This document shows, piece after piece, positions 7,070 through 16,207 of a stretch of DNA of 64,000 nt. The DNA is from JACCTI01 sp038237435. Its GTDB lineage: Bacteria; Verrucomicrobiota; Verrucomicrobiia; Chthoniobacterales; UBA10450. Location of the stretch: assembly GCA_038237435.1 (NCBI GenBank), contig JBBRYT010000007.1, forward strand, positions 62,001 to 126,000, read 5' to 3'. The notes under the pieces were generated by a model. That model made no database searches, was not told the DNA's origin, and saw nothing but the letters and a program-made list of their open reading frames with translations. Position numbers and translations under genes: made by a program. How positions within the stretch are numbered: position 1 is the stretch's first letter; the number at the start of each line of letters is the position of its first letter.

Positions 7070-8463
7070 GCTGAGCGCTCTTCGTTAGGAAAGGTTAGGC
7101 TTACGATTGTGCCGCGGCCCGGCGCGCTCTCGATGGCCGCCGTGCCTCCGTGCAGTCTCATGATTGATTTGACGAGCGCCAGGCCAAGGCCCGTTCCCTG
7201 AGAACTGCGCGATGAATCGGCGCGGTACAAGCGATCGAAGACGCGTGGCAAATGTTCAGCTTCAATACCGGTGCCGTCGTCTTTCACAGTCACACTGTGG
7301 GCCGCGCGATTGGCTTCGAGAGCAATCTCGATCCTGCCGCCGTCGGCAGTGAAGCGCAGGGCGTTCTCCGTAAGATTGCTGACCGCGCGACTGAAGAGAA
7401 GTTGGTCGGCCGAGATCTTCCCATCCCCTCGCACCACGAGTGTTATGTTTCGTTCTTCAGCAACGCTTTCATAATAGGCGACAACTTTTTCTACCGCCGC
7501 GCGGCTATCGAAAGTCTGACGCGCAATTGGACTACTGGAGGCTTCGGCTCGCGCAAGAAAGAGAAGATTCTCGATAATGCCGGAGAGCCGTTCGCACTCG
7601 GCCACGCTTGATTCGAGCACTTCGCGGTATTCATCGGCCGTACGAGGTCTCGTTAGGCAAACTTCCGCTTCGCCGCGCAAATTTGCCACGGGCGTGCGCA
7701 ATTCGTGCGCGAGATCGGCCGAGAATTGAGAGAGACGAGTGAAGGAATCTTCCAGACGATCAAGCATCTGATCGAAGGCGAGGACGAGCGGCTGTAATTC
7801 GCGCGGCCATCCAGTGGGCGGGACGCGCTCGTGCAGGCGTTTCGGCCCAACCCGTTCGAGCGCTTGTGTCATCGCGGCCAGTGGCTGAAGTCCGCGCCGT
7901 GTAACGCGCACAGCGATCAAGGCGGATGCGGCCAAGCCGAGCCCGACCAGACCAAACAAGAGTATGCGAAGCCAGCGCGCGAATTGCTGATCGCTCGATC
8001 GATCCTGCGCAACCTGAATGACGTAGCTCTGGCCATTGACTGTTTCGGCAGCACTCGTTAGGGCAAATAAATTTTTACCGCGATGAAGTTCCTGCACGGC
8101 CGGTTTGGATGACTCGTTAGGCCGCGCAAAAACTTCCGCCGGAAGTTTTTCCTTCATGCTGCCGGTTTCGGCGCGCACGTTGCCGTTGGAGTCGAGCACG
8201 CGCACCCAATGCACCACGCGTTCGCCCTTGCGCGGAATCTTTAATTCCTCCGCCAGCATTTGCGGACCGTGAGCGCGCTCGAGATCGGCGCGAACCACAG
8301 CGACTTTGTCGGCCAGGACTACGTTGTCCTCTTCGAAAGCGTGCCGGCTAACGATGAAATAAAAAATCGCAAAACCGCAGCAGAGCAGAAGCGTGGCCGC
8401 AAGGGTAAAAAGGAGGACGAGCTGCGAAGCGATCGAGCGCGTCCTAGCCGTCTTTGAGGACAT
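7066..8463 (-). CDS. Sensor histidine kinase (heavy-metal sensor type)
   Basis: 465 residues: first membrane segment about 16-38, periplasmic sensor region about 40-160, second membrane segment about 165-185, HAMP, then HisKA with the phosphorylated His at about 253 (FSADLAHELRTPVANL), and HATPase_c with N, G1 (DDGTGIEAEHLPRVFDR) and G2 (GTGLGLALVKSI) boxes. The architecture is like CusS/CopS-type kinases, though a metal signal is not proved. Its start lies 20 bases inside the response-regulator gene, so the two are translationally coupled. The gene holds two exact dispersed 10-mers (7649, 8113) and a nine-base copy (8054), an unusual density. Confidence 0.92.
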   Translation of the reverse strand: MSSKTARTRSIASQLVLLFTLAATLLLCCGFAIFYFIVSRHAFEEDNVVLADKVAVVRADLERAHGPQMLAEELKIPRKGERVVHWVRVLDSNGNVRAETGSMKEKLPAEVFARPNESSKPAVQELHRGKNLFALTSAAETVNGQSYVIQVAQDRSSDQQFARWLRILLFGLVGLGLAASALIAVRVTRRGLQPLAAMTQALERVGPKRLHERVPPTGWPRELQPLVLAFDQMLDRLEDSFTRLSQFSADLAHELRTPVANLRGEAEVCLTRPRTADEYREVLESSVAECERLSGIIENLLFLARAEASSSPIARQTFDSRAAVEKVVAYYESVAEERNITLVVRGDGKISADQLLFSRAVSNLTENALRFTADGGRIEIALEANRAAHSVTVKDDGTGIEAEHLPRVFDRLYRADSSRSSQGTGLGLALVKSIMRLHGGTAAIESAPGRGTIVSLTFPNEERSA

Positions 8464-9115
8464 AGCCGACGCCGCGAATGGTTTTCACCAACTTGGTGGC
8501 AAACGGGTCGTCCACCTTCGAACGCAACCGACGCACGATGACGTCGACGACGTTTGTTCCCGGTTGAAAACCAATATCCCAGACCTGCTCGATGATTTCC
8601 GAACGCGAGACCACTTCCCCGGGGGAACGCGCCAAATGTGTGAGCAGGAGAAATTCTTTCGGCGTTAGATTGAGCGCGGTCCCGGCGCGCGTCGCTTTGT
8701 GCCGGCGCGTGTCGATTTCCAAATCGGCCACGCGCAGATGCTCATCTTCCGGCGCCGGAGAACGTCGCAGAAGCGAGCGCACGCGCGCGAGCAATTCCGC
8801 AAACGCGAAAGGCTTGATCAAATAATCATCCGCGCCCAACTCGAGACCCTTCACACGATCCTTCACACTATCGCGCGCGGTCAGAAACAGAATCGGCGTT
8901 TGCATTCCGCTGCCGCGAAGTTCACCGACCAGAGTCCAACCGTCCTTTTGCGGCAGCATCACATCGACGACGAGAAGATCGAATCGACCCGAGCGCGCGA
9001 GGGCCAACCCTGCTTCCCCATCTTCCGCGACCTCAACCGTGAAGTCCGCTTCGCGCAGTCCTTTCGCGAGAAAAGCGCCCGTCTTTTTTTCGTCTTCCAC
9101 CAGCAGGATGCGCAT
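8444..9115 (-). CDS. OmpR-family response regulator
   Basis: 223 residues. The receiver domain has the acidic pocket (VEDE), the phospho-acceptor Asp51 in LLVVDVMLPQKDGW, and the conserved Thr and Lys (FLTARDS, YLIKPFAFAELLARVRSLLRR). The C-terminal winged helix reads LNLTPKEFLLLTHLARSPGE ... VVDVIVRRLRSKVDDPF ... TIRGVGYVLKDG, typical of the OmpR/CopR/CusR type. It is the cognate partner of the overlapping histidine kinase and probably controls transport or envelope genes. No target operator could be identified in the window. Confidence 0.94.
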   Translation of the reverse strand: MRILLVEDEKKTGAFLAKGLREADFTVEVAEDGEAGLALARSGRFDLLVVDVMLPQKDGWTLVGELRGSGMQTPILFLTARDSVKDRVKGLELGADDYLIKPFAFAELLARVRSLLRRSPAPEDEHLRVADLEIDTRRHKATRAGTALNLTPKEFLLLTHLARSPGEVVSRSEIIEQVWDIGFQPGTNVVDVIVRRLRSKVDDPFATKLVKTIRGVGYVLKDG

Positions 9116-9271
9116 CAGTTACCTATCGTATCGGTTAGCGGTGGCGCGCTCAAGATTGTGCGCAATGCTAATCCCACGGCGCAATTCGCAGTTGCCTTCG
9201 CGCGATTCCGTTCTAAAAGGAAAACATAGTCGGGCCCATGCGTGACGGGAAGCACGCGGAAGGAGTTTACC

Positions 9272-10492
9272 ATGACTCGATTCATTGTTGTCTCAGCTTG
9301 CGGCGCTTTGCTAGCGCTCAGCAATTCTACGCTCGGCCAGCCGCAGCCTACGGCCACGCCCGATCCAAAGAGCAAAAAATTTAAGCGCAATTGGGACCGT
9401 ATGGTCGTTGAGAAATCCGTGCGACCTTCGATCACGCCCACGCCGGCACCAAATCTACAGCACATTCGAACTCTGGTCGGCGAAGTCGGAAGAGCCCCTA
9501 CGACTTCGTCGCGAACCGGATCGGGCCAAAGCATTCCGGCAACGACGCCTACGCCGGCGTCGGCCCCAAATCCAAAACACAGTCGTGGTTTTGTAGGTGA
9601 AATTGGAACGGCCCCCACCACCACGTCGCGAACTGGCTCGGAGCAGAACATTCCCGCAACCAGAGAGCTGCATACTTATCCGCCAACTAGAGAGACACAT
9701 GTCTACGTGCCTAACGAATACTATGAACCCGAACCTCCCAGCTCGGGCCCCGGTTTTAAAAGCAGTGGCACGCCGCCGGGTTCGTTCAAGACAAGAGCGT
9801 CCAGCAGCGTTGCGACGCCGACTCCGGCCCGGAAAGTTGTTGCGACGAAGGTATTAATTCCGGCGTTGAGCAAAAACAGTAACGCGGCCGCGAGCGAAGA
9901 GGCGAACGCAGATATCGATGCCAATCCTCCCGCACCGAGTGAACTCGGCGCGCCGGTTGTGATTCCGATGATCCCTCGTTACGACGCCGTCCCGCGCTCG
10001 AAAGCGCTTTATTTACCCGACGGGAACGCACCTATTCCGGTTGATTACACTCCGCCGACTGCTGACGGACCGGTGCAAGTCAGCCCGACATCATTGCGCG
10101 CCTGGAATGGCGAGATGACGCGTGAAACGCGCACCTTCGATCAAACGCGCGCGCAGGTCACGACGGGCGCTGATGACGCGAAACGCTGGCAATTTTTCTG
10201 GCGAACTGTCGGTGCAAAACCGCGCGCGGCGCGCTGGGAAATTTCCACGGTGCCGTTCGTTGACGACGGGAATACTTTTCCACCGGCTGGTCTCGTTGCC
10301 TACGGCGATGCCTCTGTGGCCGCACCATCGCCCGCGATGGAAAATTTTTTCGCGGTCGAATTTAATTCCCTCGCTAAACATTTCGGCGACGAACCAATGC
10401 CGAACCGGTTCTACCTGCGCGTCGTGCCGGTGGATGGGAGTGGACATCCCGCCGCTCAACCTTCGAACTGGGTCCGGGTCGATCTTCCGTAG
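9272..10492 (+). CDS. Secreted Pro/Thr/Ser-rich repeat protein
   Basis: About 406 residues. The ATG at 9272 is preferred over 9242 because GGAAGGAG lies just upstream and a signal peptide follows (MTRFIVVSACGALLALSNST). The first half is low-complexity, with a roughly 45-residue unit present twice: TLVGEVGRAPTTSSRTGSGQ and GFVGEIGTAPTTTSRTGSEQ. The second half (after about residue 250) is more globular, including RWQFFWRTVGAKPRAARWEI and a strand-rich end NRFYLRVVPVDGSGHP, possibly a surface or cell-wall-binding domain. It reads away from the two-component system, so it could be a target of it. No family recognised. Confidence 0.65.
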   Translation: MTRFIVVSACGALLALSNSTLGQPQPTATPDPKSKKFKRNWDRMVVEKSVRPSITPTPAPNLQHIRTLVGEVGRAPTTSSRTGSGQSIPATTPTPASAPNPKHSRGFVGEIGTAPTTTSRTGSEQNIPATRELHTYPPTRETHVYVPNEYYEPEPPSSGPGFKSSGTPPGSFKTRASSSVATPTPARKVVATKVLIPALSKNSNAAASEEANADIDANPPAPSELGAPVVIPMIPRYDAVPRSKALYLPDGNAPIPVDYTPPTADGPVQVSPTSLRAWNGEMTRETRTFDQTRAQVTTGADDAKRWQFFWRTVGAKPRAARWEISTVPFVDDGNTFPPAGLVAYGDASVAAPSPAMENFFAVEFNSLAKHFGDEPMPNRFYLRVVPVDGSGHPAAQPSNWVRVDLP

Positions 10493-10604
10493 GCGCTACT
10501 TAGCACTCGTTAGGCGGACGATAACTTTTCCCGTCCTCTAGAGCCAAGCGCAGAAACGTGGCGCGGCTGGTAAACAGGAGCGTGCTCATTAAGATGCAAG
10601 CGCA

Positions 10605-11444
10605 ATGAGTCGGATGACGCAAGAAGAGCGACGCGCGCTGCGCGAAAAAGAGCGTCGCGCAGCGCATGAGCGCGGGGAAACTTCCATGGCGCGGCTGCCG
10701 GAAGAGGGGCTCAGCACCGGTCCGATCATTCGAGCGGTGGTGGAGAAAATTCGTGAATTGAATCCGCAGTTGAGCGGCGATTACCTCGATGTGGGCGCGG
10801 GTAATGGCGAGTTAATCGATCGCGTCATGCGCGAGTTCGAAGTAAAAGTACGTGCCTGCGATTATCGCGACGATTTAATGACGATCGGCGATCTGAAGGT
10901 GGACGTGGTCGATCTAAATACCGGCGCGCTGCCCTATCCTAACGAGTCGTTCGATCTCGTGACTTGCACGGAAGTGATCGAACACCTGGAACATTATCGT
11001 TCCGCCCTGCGCGAGATTAGTCGAGTGTTGCGGCGGGGTGGAATTTTTGTCGTCAGTACCCCGAACGTTCTCAACCTGCGCTCGCGTCTGCGTTATTTGC
11101 TCTTCGGTTTTTTCAATATGTTCGGGCCGTTGCAGCTGGACGACGACCGCCACCATTCGACGCACGGACACATCAATCCGATCGGCTATTTTTATCTGGC
11201 GCATGCGTTGAATAGCGCGGGGTTCACCGCCATCAGTCCGTCGGTCGATAAACTGCAGCGTCGTTCGTGGATTGCGCTGGCGCTGCTTTGGTTACCGATT
11301 CGCATTTACGAAGCGTGGGCTATGCGAAAAGAACGGGCGAAATATCGGACACTCGACGAACGGAACGAACCATTCGTTAGGCAAATGAATCGCAGCGACC
11401 TCTTGTTAGGCCGAACCATCGTGGTTGGTTGCCGGAAGTTGTAG
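10605..11444 (+). CDS. Class I SAM-dependent methyltransferase
   Basis: 279 residues. The SAM-binding motif I is YLDVGAGNGELIDRV (about residue 63), followed by ACDYRDD, the post-motif region CTEVIEHLEHYRSALREI, and RVLRRGGIFVVSTPNVL, as in UbiG-type/Methyltransf_11 enzymes. A histidine-rich stretch (DDDRHHSTHGHINPIGYF) is typical of members acting on cell-surface sugars or small molecules. The C-terminus has a hydrophobic segment (SWIALALLWLPIRIYEAW) that may sit on the membrane. The acceptor is unknown. The last codons lie close to the repeat element at 11441, which contains the stop codon. Confidence 0.88.
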   Translation: MSRMTQEERRALREKERRAAHERGETSMARLPEEGLSTGPIIRAVVEKIRELNPQLSGDYLDVGAGNGELIDRVMREFEVKVRACDYRDDLMTIGDLKVDVVDLNTGALPYPNESFDLVTCTEVIEHLEHYRSALREISRVLRRGGIFVVSTPNVLNLRSRLRYLLFGFFNMFGPLQLDDDRHHSTHGHINPIGYFYLAHALNSAGFTAISPSVDKLQRRSWIALALLWLPIRIYEAWAMRKERAKYRTLDERNEPFVRQMNRSDLLLGRTIVVGCRKL

Positions 11445-11516
11445 GCCGCGTCTCCCGACGCGGCGGGGATTGGCGTAACCGCATCACACCGCGCCCGGTC
11501 GGGAGACCGGGCCTAC
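11441..11516. repeat. 76-bp inverted-repeat element with two internal hairpins
   Basis: GTAGGCC at 11441-11447 pairs with GGCCTAC at 11510-11516. Inside are two hairpins of similar design, CGCGTCTCCCGACGCG (11448-11463) and CCCGGTCGGGAGACCGGG (11494-11511). The sequence looks like the short palindromic intergenic repeats common in Verrucomicrobia genomes (from memory, not searched). The methyltransferase stop codon lies in its left end. Confidence 0.7.
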
Positions 11517-11558
11517 ATCGCGCGCGACAATTTCTCGAAAGCGGTGCTAATTACGCCC

Positions 11559-14315
11559 ATGTCGCGTCGTATTTCTCTTCTTCTCCCATTTCTCATCCCG
11601 CTGTGCGATCTGTGCGCGCAACAATCGCCCGCTCCGCAGATTCAGCCGGAAATTCCCGCGCCGCAGCCCTCGCCGCCGCCGATGACGGAAGTTTTGTTCA
11701 AAGGTTTAAAAGGGCGCGCCATTGGGCCTACCATTATGGGCGGCCGTATTTCAGACATTGCGATCGATCCGCGAAATCCCGGCTCCTTTTACGTTGCGAC
11801 CGCGACGGGCGGCGTTTTCAAAACGAACGACAACGGCGCGACCTTCGATCCGATTTTCGACAAGGAAAGCGCACTCTCGATTGGCGCGATCGCGATTGCG
11901 GCCTCTGATCCTGATATCATTTATGTTGGGACCGGCGAAGCGAACGACCGAAATTCCTCCGGTTGGGGCAATGGCGTCTATCGCTCGAATGACGGCGGCA
12001 GCACCTGGGAAAATATCGGTCTAAAAGATACGCGCGCGATCGGGCGGATCATCGTACACCCGAAAGATCCGAATATCGCCTACGTCGCGGCCTCAGGTCA
12101 TCTGTGGGCCGATAGCGGCGAGCGCGGTCTTTTCAAGACGACCGACGGCGGCAAGAATTGGAAACCGATTTTGCAGGCGCAAGGTCGCGCAGGTGGGCGC
12201 ACCGGTTGCAGCGATGTCGCACTCGACCCTTCGAATCCAGAAATAATTTTCGCGACGCTTTATGCGCGGCAACGCACGCCGTGGAATTTCACTTACGGCG
12301 TGGCCGCGACTGACGGCGAAGATGTCGGCGGAATTTTCCGAAGCACGAATGGCGGAGCGGCTTGGAAAAAATTAGCAAACGGTTTGCCGACGCAGACCGG
12401 CCGCATTGGTCTCAGCGTCTCCGCGAGTAATCCGAAGATCGTGATGGCCGTCGTGCAAAGTGATGAAGGCGGGGCGTCGGATATTCGTGATATCACGAGT
12501 AAACGCGGGGGAGTTTTTCGTTCGGAAGATGGTGGCGATAAATGGACGCGCACGAGCGATGTCTGTCCGCGTCCATTTTATTTCAGTCAGATCCGGATCG
12601 ATCCTGTGAACGATCAGCGCGTCTACGTGCTCGGCTTCGCCCTGCTGGTTTCGGACGATGGCGGGAACACTTTTCGGGAAGATTTAACCGACAAGATTCA
12701 TCCAGATTGTCACGCGTTAGCCATTCAAGCGAACAGCGCACCTCCGCCAAAAGCGCCGAAACCAGAGGACAAAAATAAACCGCCGAAGCCGCCGGTTTGT
12801 CAGCGGCTCGTGTTAGGCAACGACGGCGGGGTTTATCAAAGTTACGCCGGCGGAAAAGGCTGGGACCATCTGGCGAACATTCCAGCTGGCCAGTTCTACC
12901 GCATCTCTCTCGACGATTCACAACCGTTCTATCGCATCGCCGGCGGATTGCAGGACAACTGCAATTTCGTCGGACCGAGCGGCGTGCAAAACAAAGACGG
13001 CGTGGTCAATAACGATTGGACGAATCTCGGTGGCGGCGACGGATTCTATGTTCTCTTCGATCCAACTGACCGCGACACGTTCTACGCCGAGAGCCAGGAA
13101 GGTTCGATGCACCGCATGAACACGCGCACCGGCGAACTGCGGCAGCTACGCCCCGCGCCGGCCGAAGGTCAGCCGGCTTATCGATTCCATTGGAATTCGC
13201 CCATGCTTTTGAGCAAGCACGCGCCCGGTGTTCTTTATCTCGCGGGCAATCGCGTTTTCCGCGTCACGAATCGTGGCGAAGATTCCACGCTCATTAGTCC
13301 CGATCTCACGCGCAATGAGCCGGGCAAAACCACCGCGACCGGAAGTGGGGCGGAAAATTATGGCGTCGTCTACTCGTTAGCCGAATCGCCGCTCAAAGCT
13401 GGTTTGCTCTGGGCCGGAACAGATGATGGACGGCTCTGGATTACTGAAAACGACGGCGCGAAATGGACCGAGCTAACGCAGAATTTGCCCGAGGGATTCC
13501 GCGATCAATGGGTCGTGCGCATCGAGCCCGGACATCAGGATCCGAAAGTCGCGTATATCGCGCTGAATGCTTATCGCACTGGCGACGATCATCCGATGAT
13601 CGCGCGCACTGCGGATGGCGGTGCGACCTGGCAGAGTGTGGTGGGCGAAGGGCTGCCTAACTATGCGCCGGTCGAAGTTATTCGCGAAGATCCGGGCAAT
13701 CCCCGTCTGCTCTATGTTGGAACGCATTTTGGTTTGTTCGCGTCGTTTGATGGCGGCGCGAAATGGATGCGCCTCGGCGACATTCCGGCAGTGCGGGTGG
13801 ATGATCTGCAAATTCATCCGCGCACGAGCGATCTCGTTATCGCCACGCACGGACGCAGCATCGCCATTATCGATGACACGCGACCGCTTCGCGAACTAAC
13901 GCCGGAGATGGCCGCGCTGCCGGCGCATTTATTTCCCGTGCTGCCGGTGAACGGCGCCTATCAACTGCCCGGCTGGAATGAGTGGGCGGGGAAGGCGGAA
14001 TTTCGTGGAAAGAATCCACCGGAAGGCGCGGTCTTCACTGTCTGGGTGAAGGAATACACCGGCGACGAATTGAAAGTCGCGATCACAAATGCCACGGGCT
14101 CGCCGGTGGCGAATTTGAAAAGCACGCCGGCACAAGGCCTAACGAGACTCAACTGGGACCTCTTGCCGACGAAGGATGTGTTAACGCAATACGGCGGAAT
14201 CGACGCGAAACGCCTCGTGCCGAGTGGCGATTACACCGCAGAGTTAACGTTTGGGAAAACGAAAGAGAAACAGACCTTCCATGTTAACATCGCGGAAGGA
14301 ATCAGGACTCGTTAG
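11559..14315 (+). CDS. Secreted BNR-repeat / sortilin-like beta-propeller protein
   Basis: About 918 residues starting with a signal peptide (MSRRISLLLPFLIPLCDLCA). It then has a long series of BNR/Asp-box repeats of the type S-x-D-x-G-x-T-W (RSNDGGSTWENIG, KTTDGGKNWKPI, RSTNGGAAWKKL, RSEDGGDKWTRT, ARTADGGATWQSV, ASFDGGAKWMRL), as in VPS10/sortilin-type propellers and photosystem-stability-factor relatives. The end (PSGDYTAELTFGKTKEKQ ... NIAEGIRTR) is a small beta-sandwich, the usual finish of this family. Catalytic function is unproved; such proteins are annotated as exo-sialidase- or glycosidase-like. It contains a dispersed 10-mer at 14137 and a second at 14308 that supplies the stop codon. 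Confidence 0.8.
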   Translation: MSRRISLLLPFLIPLCDLCAQQSPAPQIQPEIPAPQPSPPPMTEVLFKGLKGRAIGPTIMGGRISDIAIDPRNPGSFYVATATGGVFKTNDNGATFDPIFDKESALSIGAIAIAASDPDIIYVGTGEANDRNSSGWGNGVYRSNDGGSTWENIGLKDTRAIGRIIVHPKDPNIAYVAASGHLWADSGERGLFKTTDGGKNWKPILQAQGRAGGRTGCSDVALDPSNPEIIFATLYARQRTPWNFTYGVAATDGEDVGGIFRSTNGGAAWKKLANGLPTQTGRIGLSVSASNPKIVMAVVQSDEGGASDIRDITSKRGGVFRSEDGGDKWTRTSDVCPRPFYFSQIRIDPVNDQRVYVLGFALLVSDDGGNTFREDLTDKIHPDCHALAIQANSAPPPKAPKPEDKNKPPKPPVCQRLVLGNDGGVYQSYAGGKGWDHLANIPAGQFYRISLDDSQPFYRIAGGLQDNCNFVGPSGVQNKDGVVNNDWTNLGGGDGFYVLFDPTDRDTFYAESQEGSMHRMNTRTGELRQLRPAPAEGQPAYRFHWNSPMLLSKHAPGVLYLAGNRVFRVTNRGEDSTLISPDLTRNEPGKTTATGSGAENYGVVYSLAESPLKAGLLWAGTDDGRLWITENDGAKWTELTQNLPEGFRDQWVVRIEPGHQDPKVAYIALNAYRTGDDHPMIARTADGGATWQSVVGEGLPNYAPVEVIREDPGNPRLLYVGTHFGLFASFDGGAKWMRLGDIPAVRVDDLQIHPRTSDLVIATHGRSIAIIDDTRPLRELTPEMAALPAHLFPVLPVNGAYQLPGWNEWAGKAEFRGKNPPEGAVFTVWVKEYTGDELKVAITNATGSPVANLKSTPAQGLTRLNWDLLPTKDVLTQYGGIDAKRLVPSGDYTAELTFGKTKEKQTFHVNIAEGIRTR

Positions 14316-14339
14316 GCATTCTCTGGCTAAAGAGAATGC
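14316..14339. terminator. Bidirectional hairpin between convergent genes
   Basis: GCATTCTCT (14316-14324) and AGAGAATGC (14331-14339) form a nine-pair stem with a six-base loop, directly after the stop codon at 14313-14315. No long T-run follows, so termination is probable but not certain. It overlaps the end of the small gene on the other strand. Confidence 0.55.
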
Positions 14340-14506
14340 TCCGGCCGAATCCGCCGCTTCAATTCCCAAACGCGGAGTGCCGCGTTGAGGATCTCTTTCG
14401 TCCGAATGAGTGAATCTCTGCGCGCCCGTCTGGTGCCAACGCTTCCCGCCGTTCCGTTTTCCCGGCGCTTTGGGCGCCGCACTTTATCGCCGTTAGTTTT
14501 GTCCAT
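14327..14506 (-). CDS. Possible small basic protein
   Basis: 59 residues from the Met at 14506 (an in-frame start exists at 14557). It is strongly basic (DKVRRPKRRENG, GTRRARRDSLIRTKEIL) with a predicted helix ILNAALRVWELKRRIRPEH. The gene lies in an otherwise empty 350-base stretch and converges on the BNR gene at a hairpin, which suits a real transcription unit. I do not recognise the family. It could be a DNA- or RNA-binding peptide or a chance frame. Confidence 0.4.
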   Translation of the reverse strand: MDKTNGDKVRRPKRRENGTAGSVGTRRARRDSLIRTKEILNAALRVWELKRRIRPEHSL

Positions 14507-14668
14507 TTTGACTGGTTTTGCGAAATTAGACGTTAATGATGCCGGATTGTTCACCATATTTACAAGAAATACAATACTTGCTGCGTTTTTACCCAGCCGA
14601 ACCTGTGGAAATCTCCAGTGACCGGCACCACGGTCTGGCGCGTAGTTGCCCGAAAAAGGACTGGGGAG

Positions 14669-16024
14669 CTAATCGCCCTGACGCACGGCTTCGGCGAAAG
14701 CAACATCGCCGGCCGCGAGGTCGAGTTTCATTTCTTCCGCCGTGCCGAACACGCGAGCGCGTTTGTCGTCGAACTCGCCTTCCCAACGCGCCACGACGGC
14801 AGTGGCGAGACTGTTGCCGATCAAGTTCACCGCAGAACGTCCCATATCCATCAGCGCATCGATTCCCAAAACAATTGCCACTCCGAGCGCGGCGACCTCC
14901 GGCGGCAACATGTTCGATAACGTCGCCAACAGAACCAGAATGGATGAACGCGGCACGCCGGCGATTCCTTTCGACGTGACCATGAAGGTCACCATCATCA
15001 TGAGTTGCTGACCGAATCCGAAATGCATTGGCATCGTGTTGGCGGCGGCCTGCACGATAAACATCGAAGCAACTCCAAGAAAAATCATGGAGCCATCGAG
15101 GTTGAACGAGTAACCCGTGGGCATGACGAAGGCGACGATACGTTTCGGCACGCCGAGTCGTTCCATCGCCTCCATCGCTTTCGGCATGGCTGATTCGCTG
15201 CTCGTGGTGGCGAACGCGATCGTGGCCGCCTCGCGGACCGCGCGGATAAATTGCATCGCCGGCACGCGCGTAATCGCAATGACCAATCCGAAAATCAGGC
15301 CGATGAAAATCGCCAGCGCCAAGTAGAACGTGAGAATGAGATGCCCCAGACTAACGAGTACTCCTGGGCCTTGCGACCCGACCGTGTGTGCCATGGCCGC
15401 CCCGACACCGAAGGGCGCGAAACGCATAACGTAGTTCGTCACTTTAAACATCACCTGCGACAAACTTTCCATCGCGCGCAGAATCGGTTTTCCTTTTTCG
15501 CCGACAGCCGAGACCGCCATGGCGAAGAGCACGGCGAAGGCGACGGTTTGCAATATATCCCCGCGCGCAAGCGCATCGATCACGCTCGACGGAAATACGT
15601 GCGTCAGCGTTTCGATCAGAGTCAACGGATGCGCCTGGCCAATCTTCTGCGTCAGCTCGCCCGATTGGCCGACGAGCACCACACCGACTCCCGGCTTGAG
15701 AAGATTGACGACACCCAAACCGATGAACAGTGCGGCAGTCGTGACGACTTCGAAATAAATGAGCGCCTTTACGCCCATGCGTCCGACTTTTTTCAAATCC
15801 CCGCCGCCAGCGATGCCAACCACGAGCGTAGAAAAAACCAGCGGACCGATGATCGACTTGATCAGGTTGAGAAAAATGTCGCGCAGGAAAAAAACTTTGT
15901 TGCCCCACTCCGGTTGCAGCCAACCGATGAGCCCGCCCACGACCAATCCGATCATGATCTGGGTCGTGAGCGATGGCCGATACCAGGGTCGCAGAGCGGT
16001 GGGAGTAGATGCGGAGCTTTGCAA
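14669..16024 (-). CDS. Dicarboxylate/amino acid:cation symporter (DAACS, GltP/DctA type)
   Basis: 451 residues with about eight membrane segments and the two re-entrant loops of the glutamate-transporter fold. Landmarks: FLNLIKSIIGPLVFSTLVVG near the N-terminus, the serine-rich loop FATTSSESAMPKAMEAME, the substrate/Na+ motif GYSFNLDGS (family NMDGT), and SSILVLLATLSN followed by GIDALMDMGRSAVNLIGNS. It imports C4-dicarboxylates, glutamate or aspartate with Na+ or H+ across the inner membrane. The C-terminal tail is longer and more acidic than usual but has no recognisable domain. No neighbour suggests a pathway. Confidence 0.93.
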   Translation of the reverse strand: MQSSASTPTALRPWYRPSLTTQIMIGLVVGGLIGWLQPEWGNKVFFLRDIFLNLIKSIIGPLVFSTLVVGIAGGGDLKKVGRMGVKALIYFEVVTTAALFIGLGVVNLLKPGVGVVLVGQSGELTQKIGQAHPLTLIETLTHVFPSSVIDALARGDILQTVAFAVLFAMAVSAVGEKGKPILRAMESLSQVMFKVTNYVMRFAPFGVGAAMAHTVGSQGPGVLVSLGHLILTFYLALAIFIGLIFGLVIAITRVPAMQFIRAVREAATIAFATTSSESAMPKAMEAMERLGVPKRIVAFVMPTGYSFNLDGSMIFLGVASMFIVQAAANTMPMHFGFGQQLMMMVTFMVTSKGIAGVPRSSILVLLATLSNMLPPEVAALGVAIVLGIDALMDMGRSAVNLIGNSLATAVVARWEGEFDDKRARVFGTAEEMKLDLAAGDVAFAEAVRQGD

Positions 16025-16207
16025 CTTAAGGCGACTTTCTTACAACCTGAGCGGCAAAGACAAAGAATAAACGCGCCCCTATATTCCTTTTTAGTCGAAT
16101 GCGAAAAAATGCGCGCTGGCAAAAAATTGCCGCGGGCTCTGAGCCGAAGACGGTGTATCAGTAAATAATGCGGCTCCGAAATTTTCGTTAGCTGAAGGGT
16201 AACTCTC

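Noticed and set aside
15251..16168. Long + frame (305 codons) opposite the DAACS symporter
   Set aside because: It is a shadow of the well-supported symporter on the minus strand, with Arg/Asp/His-rich composition and no motifs.
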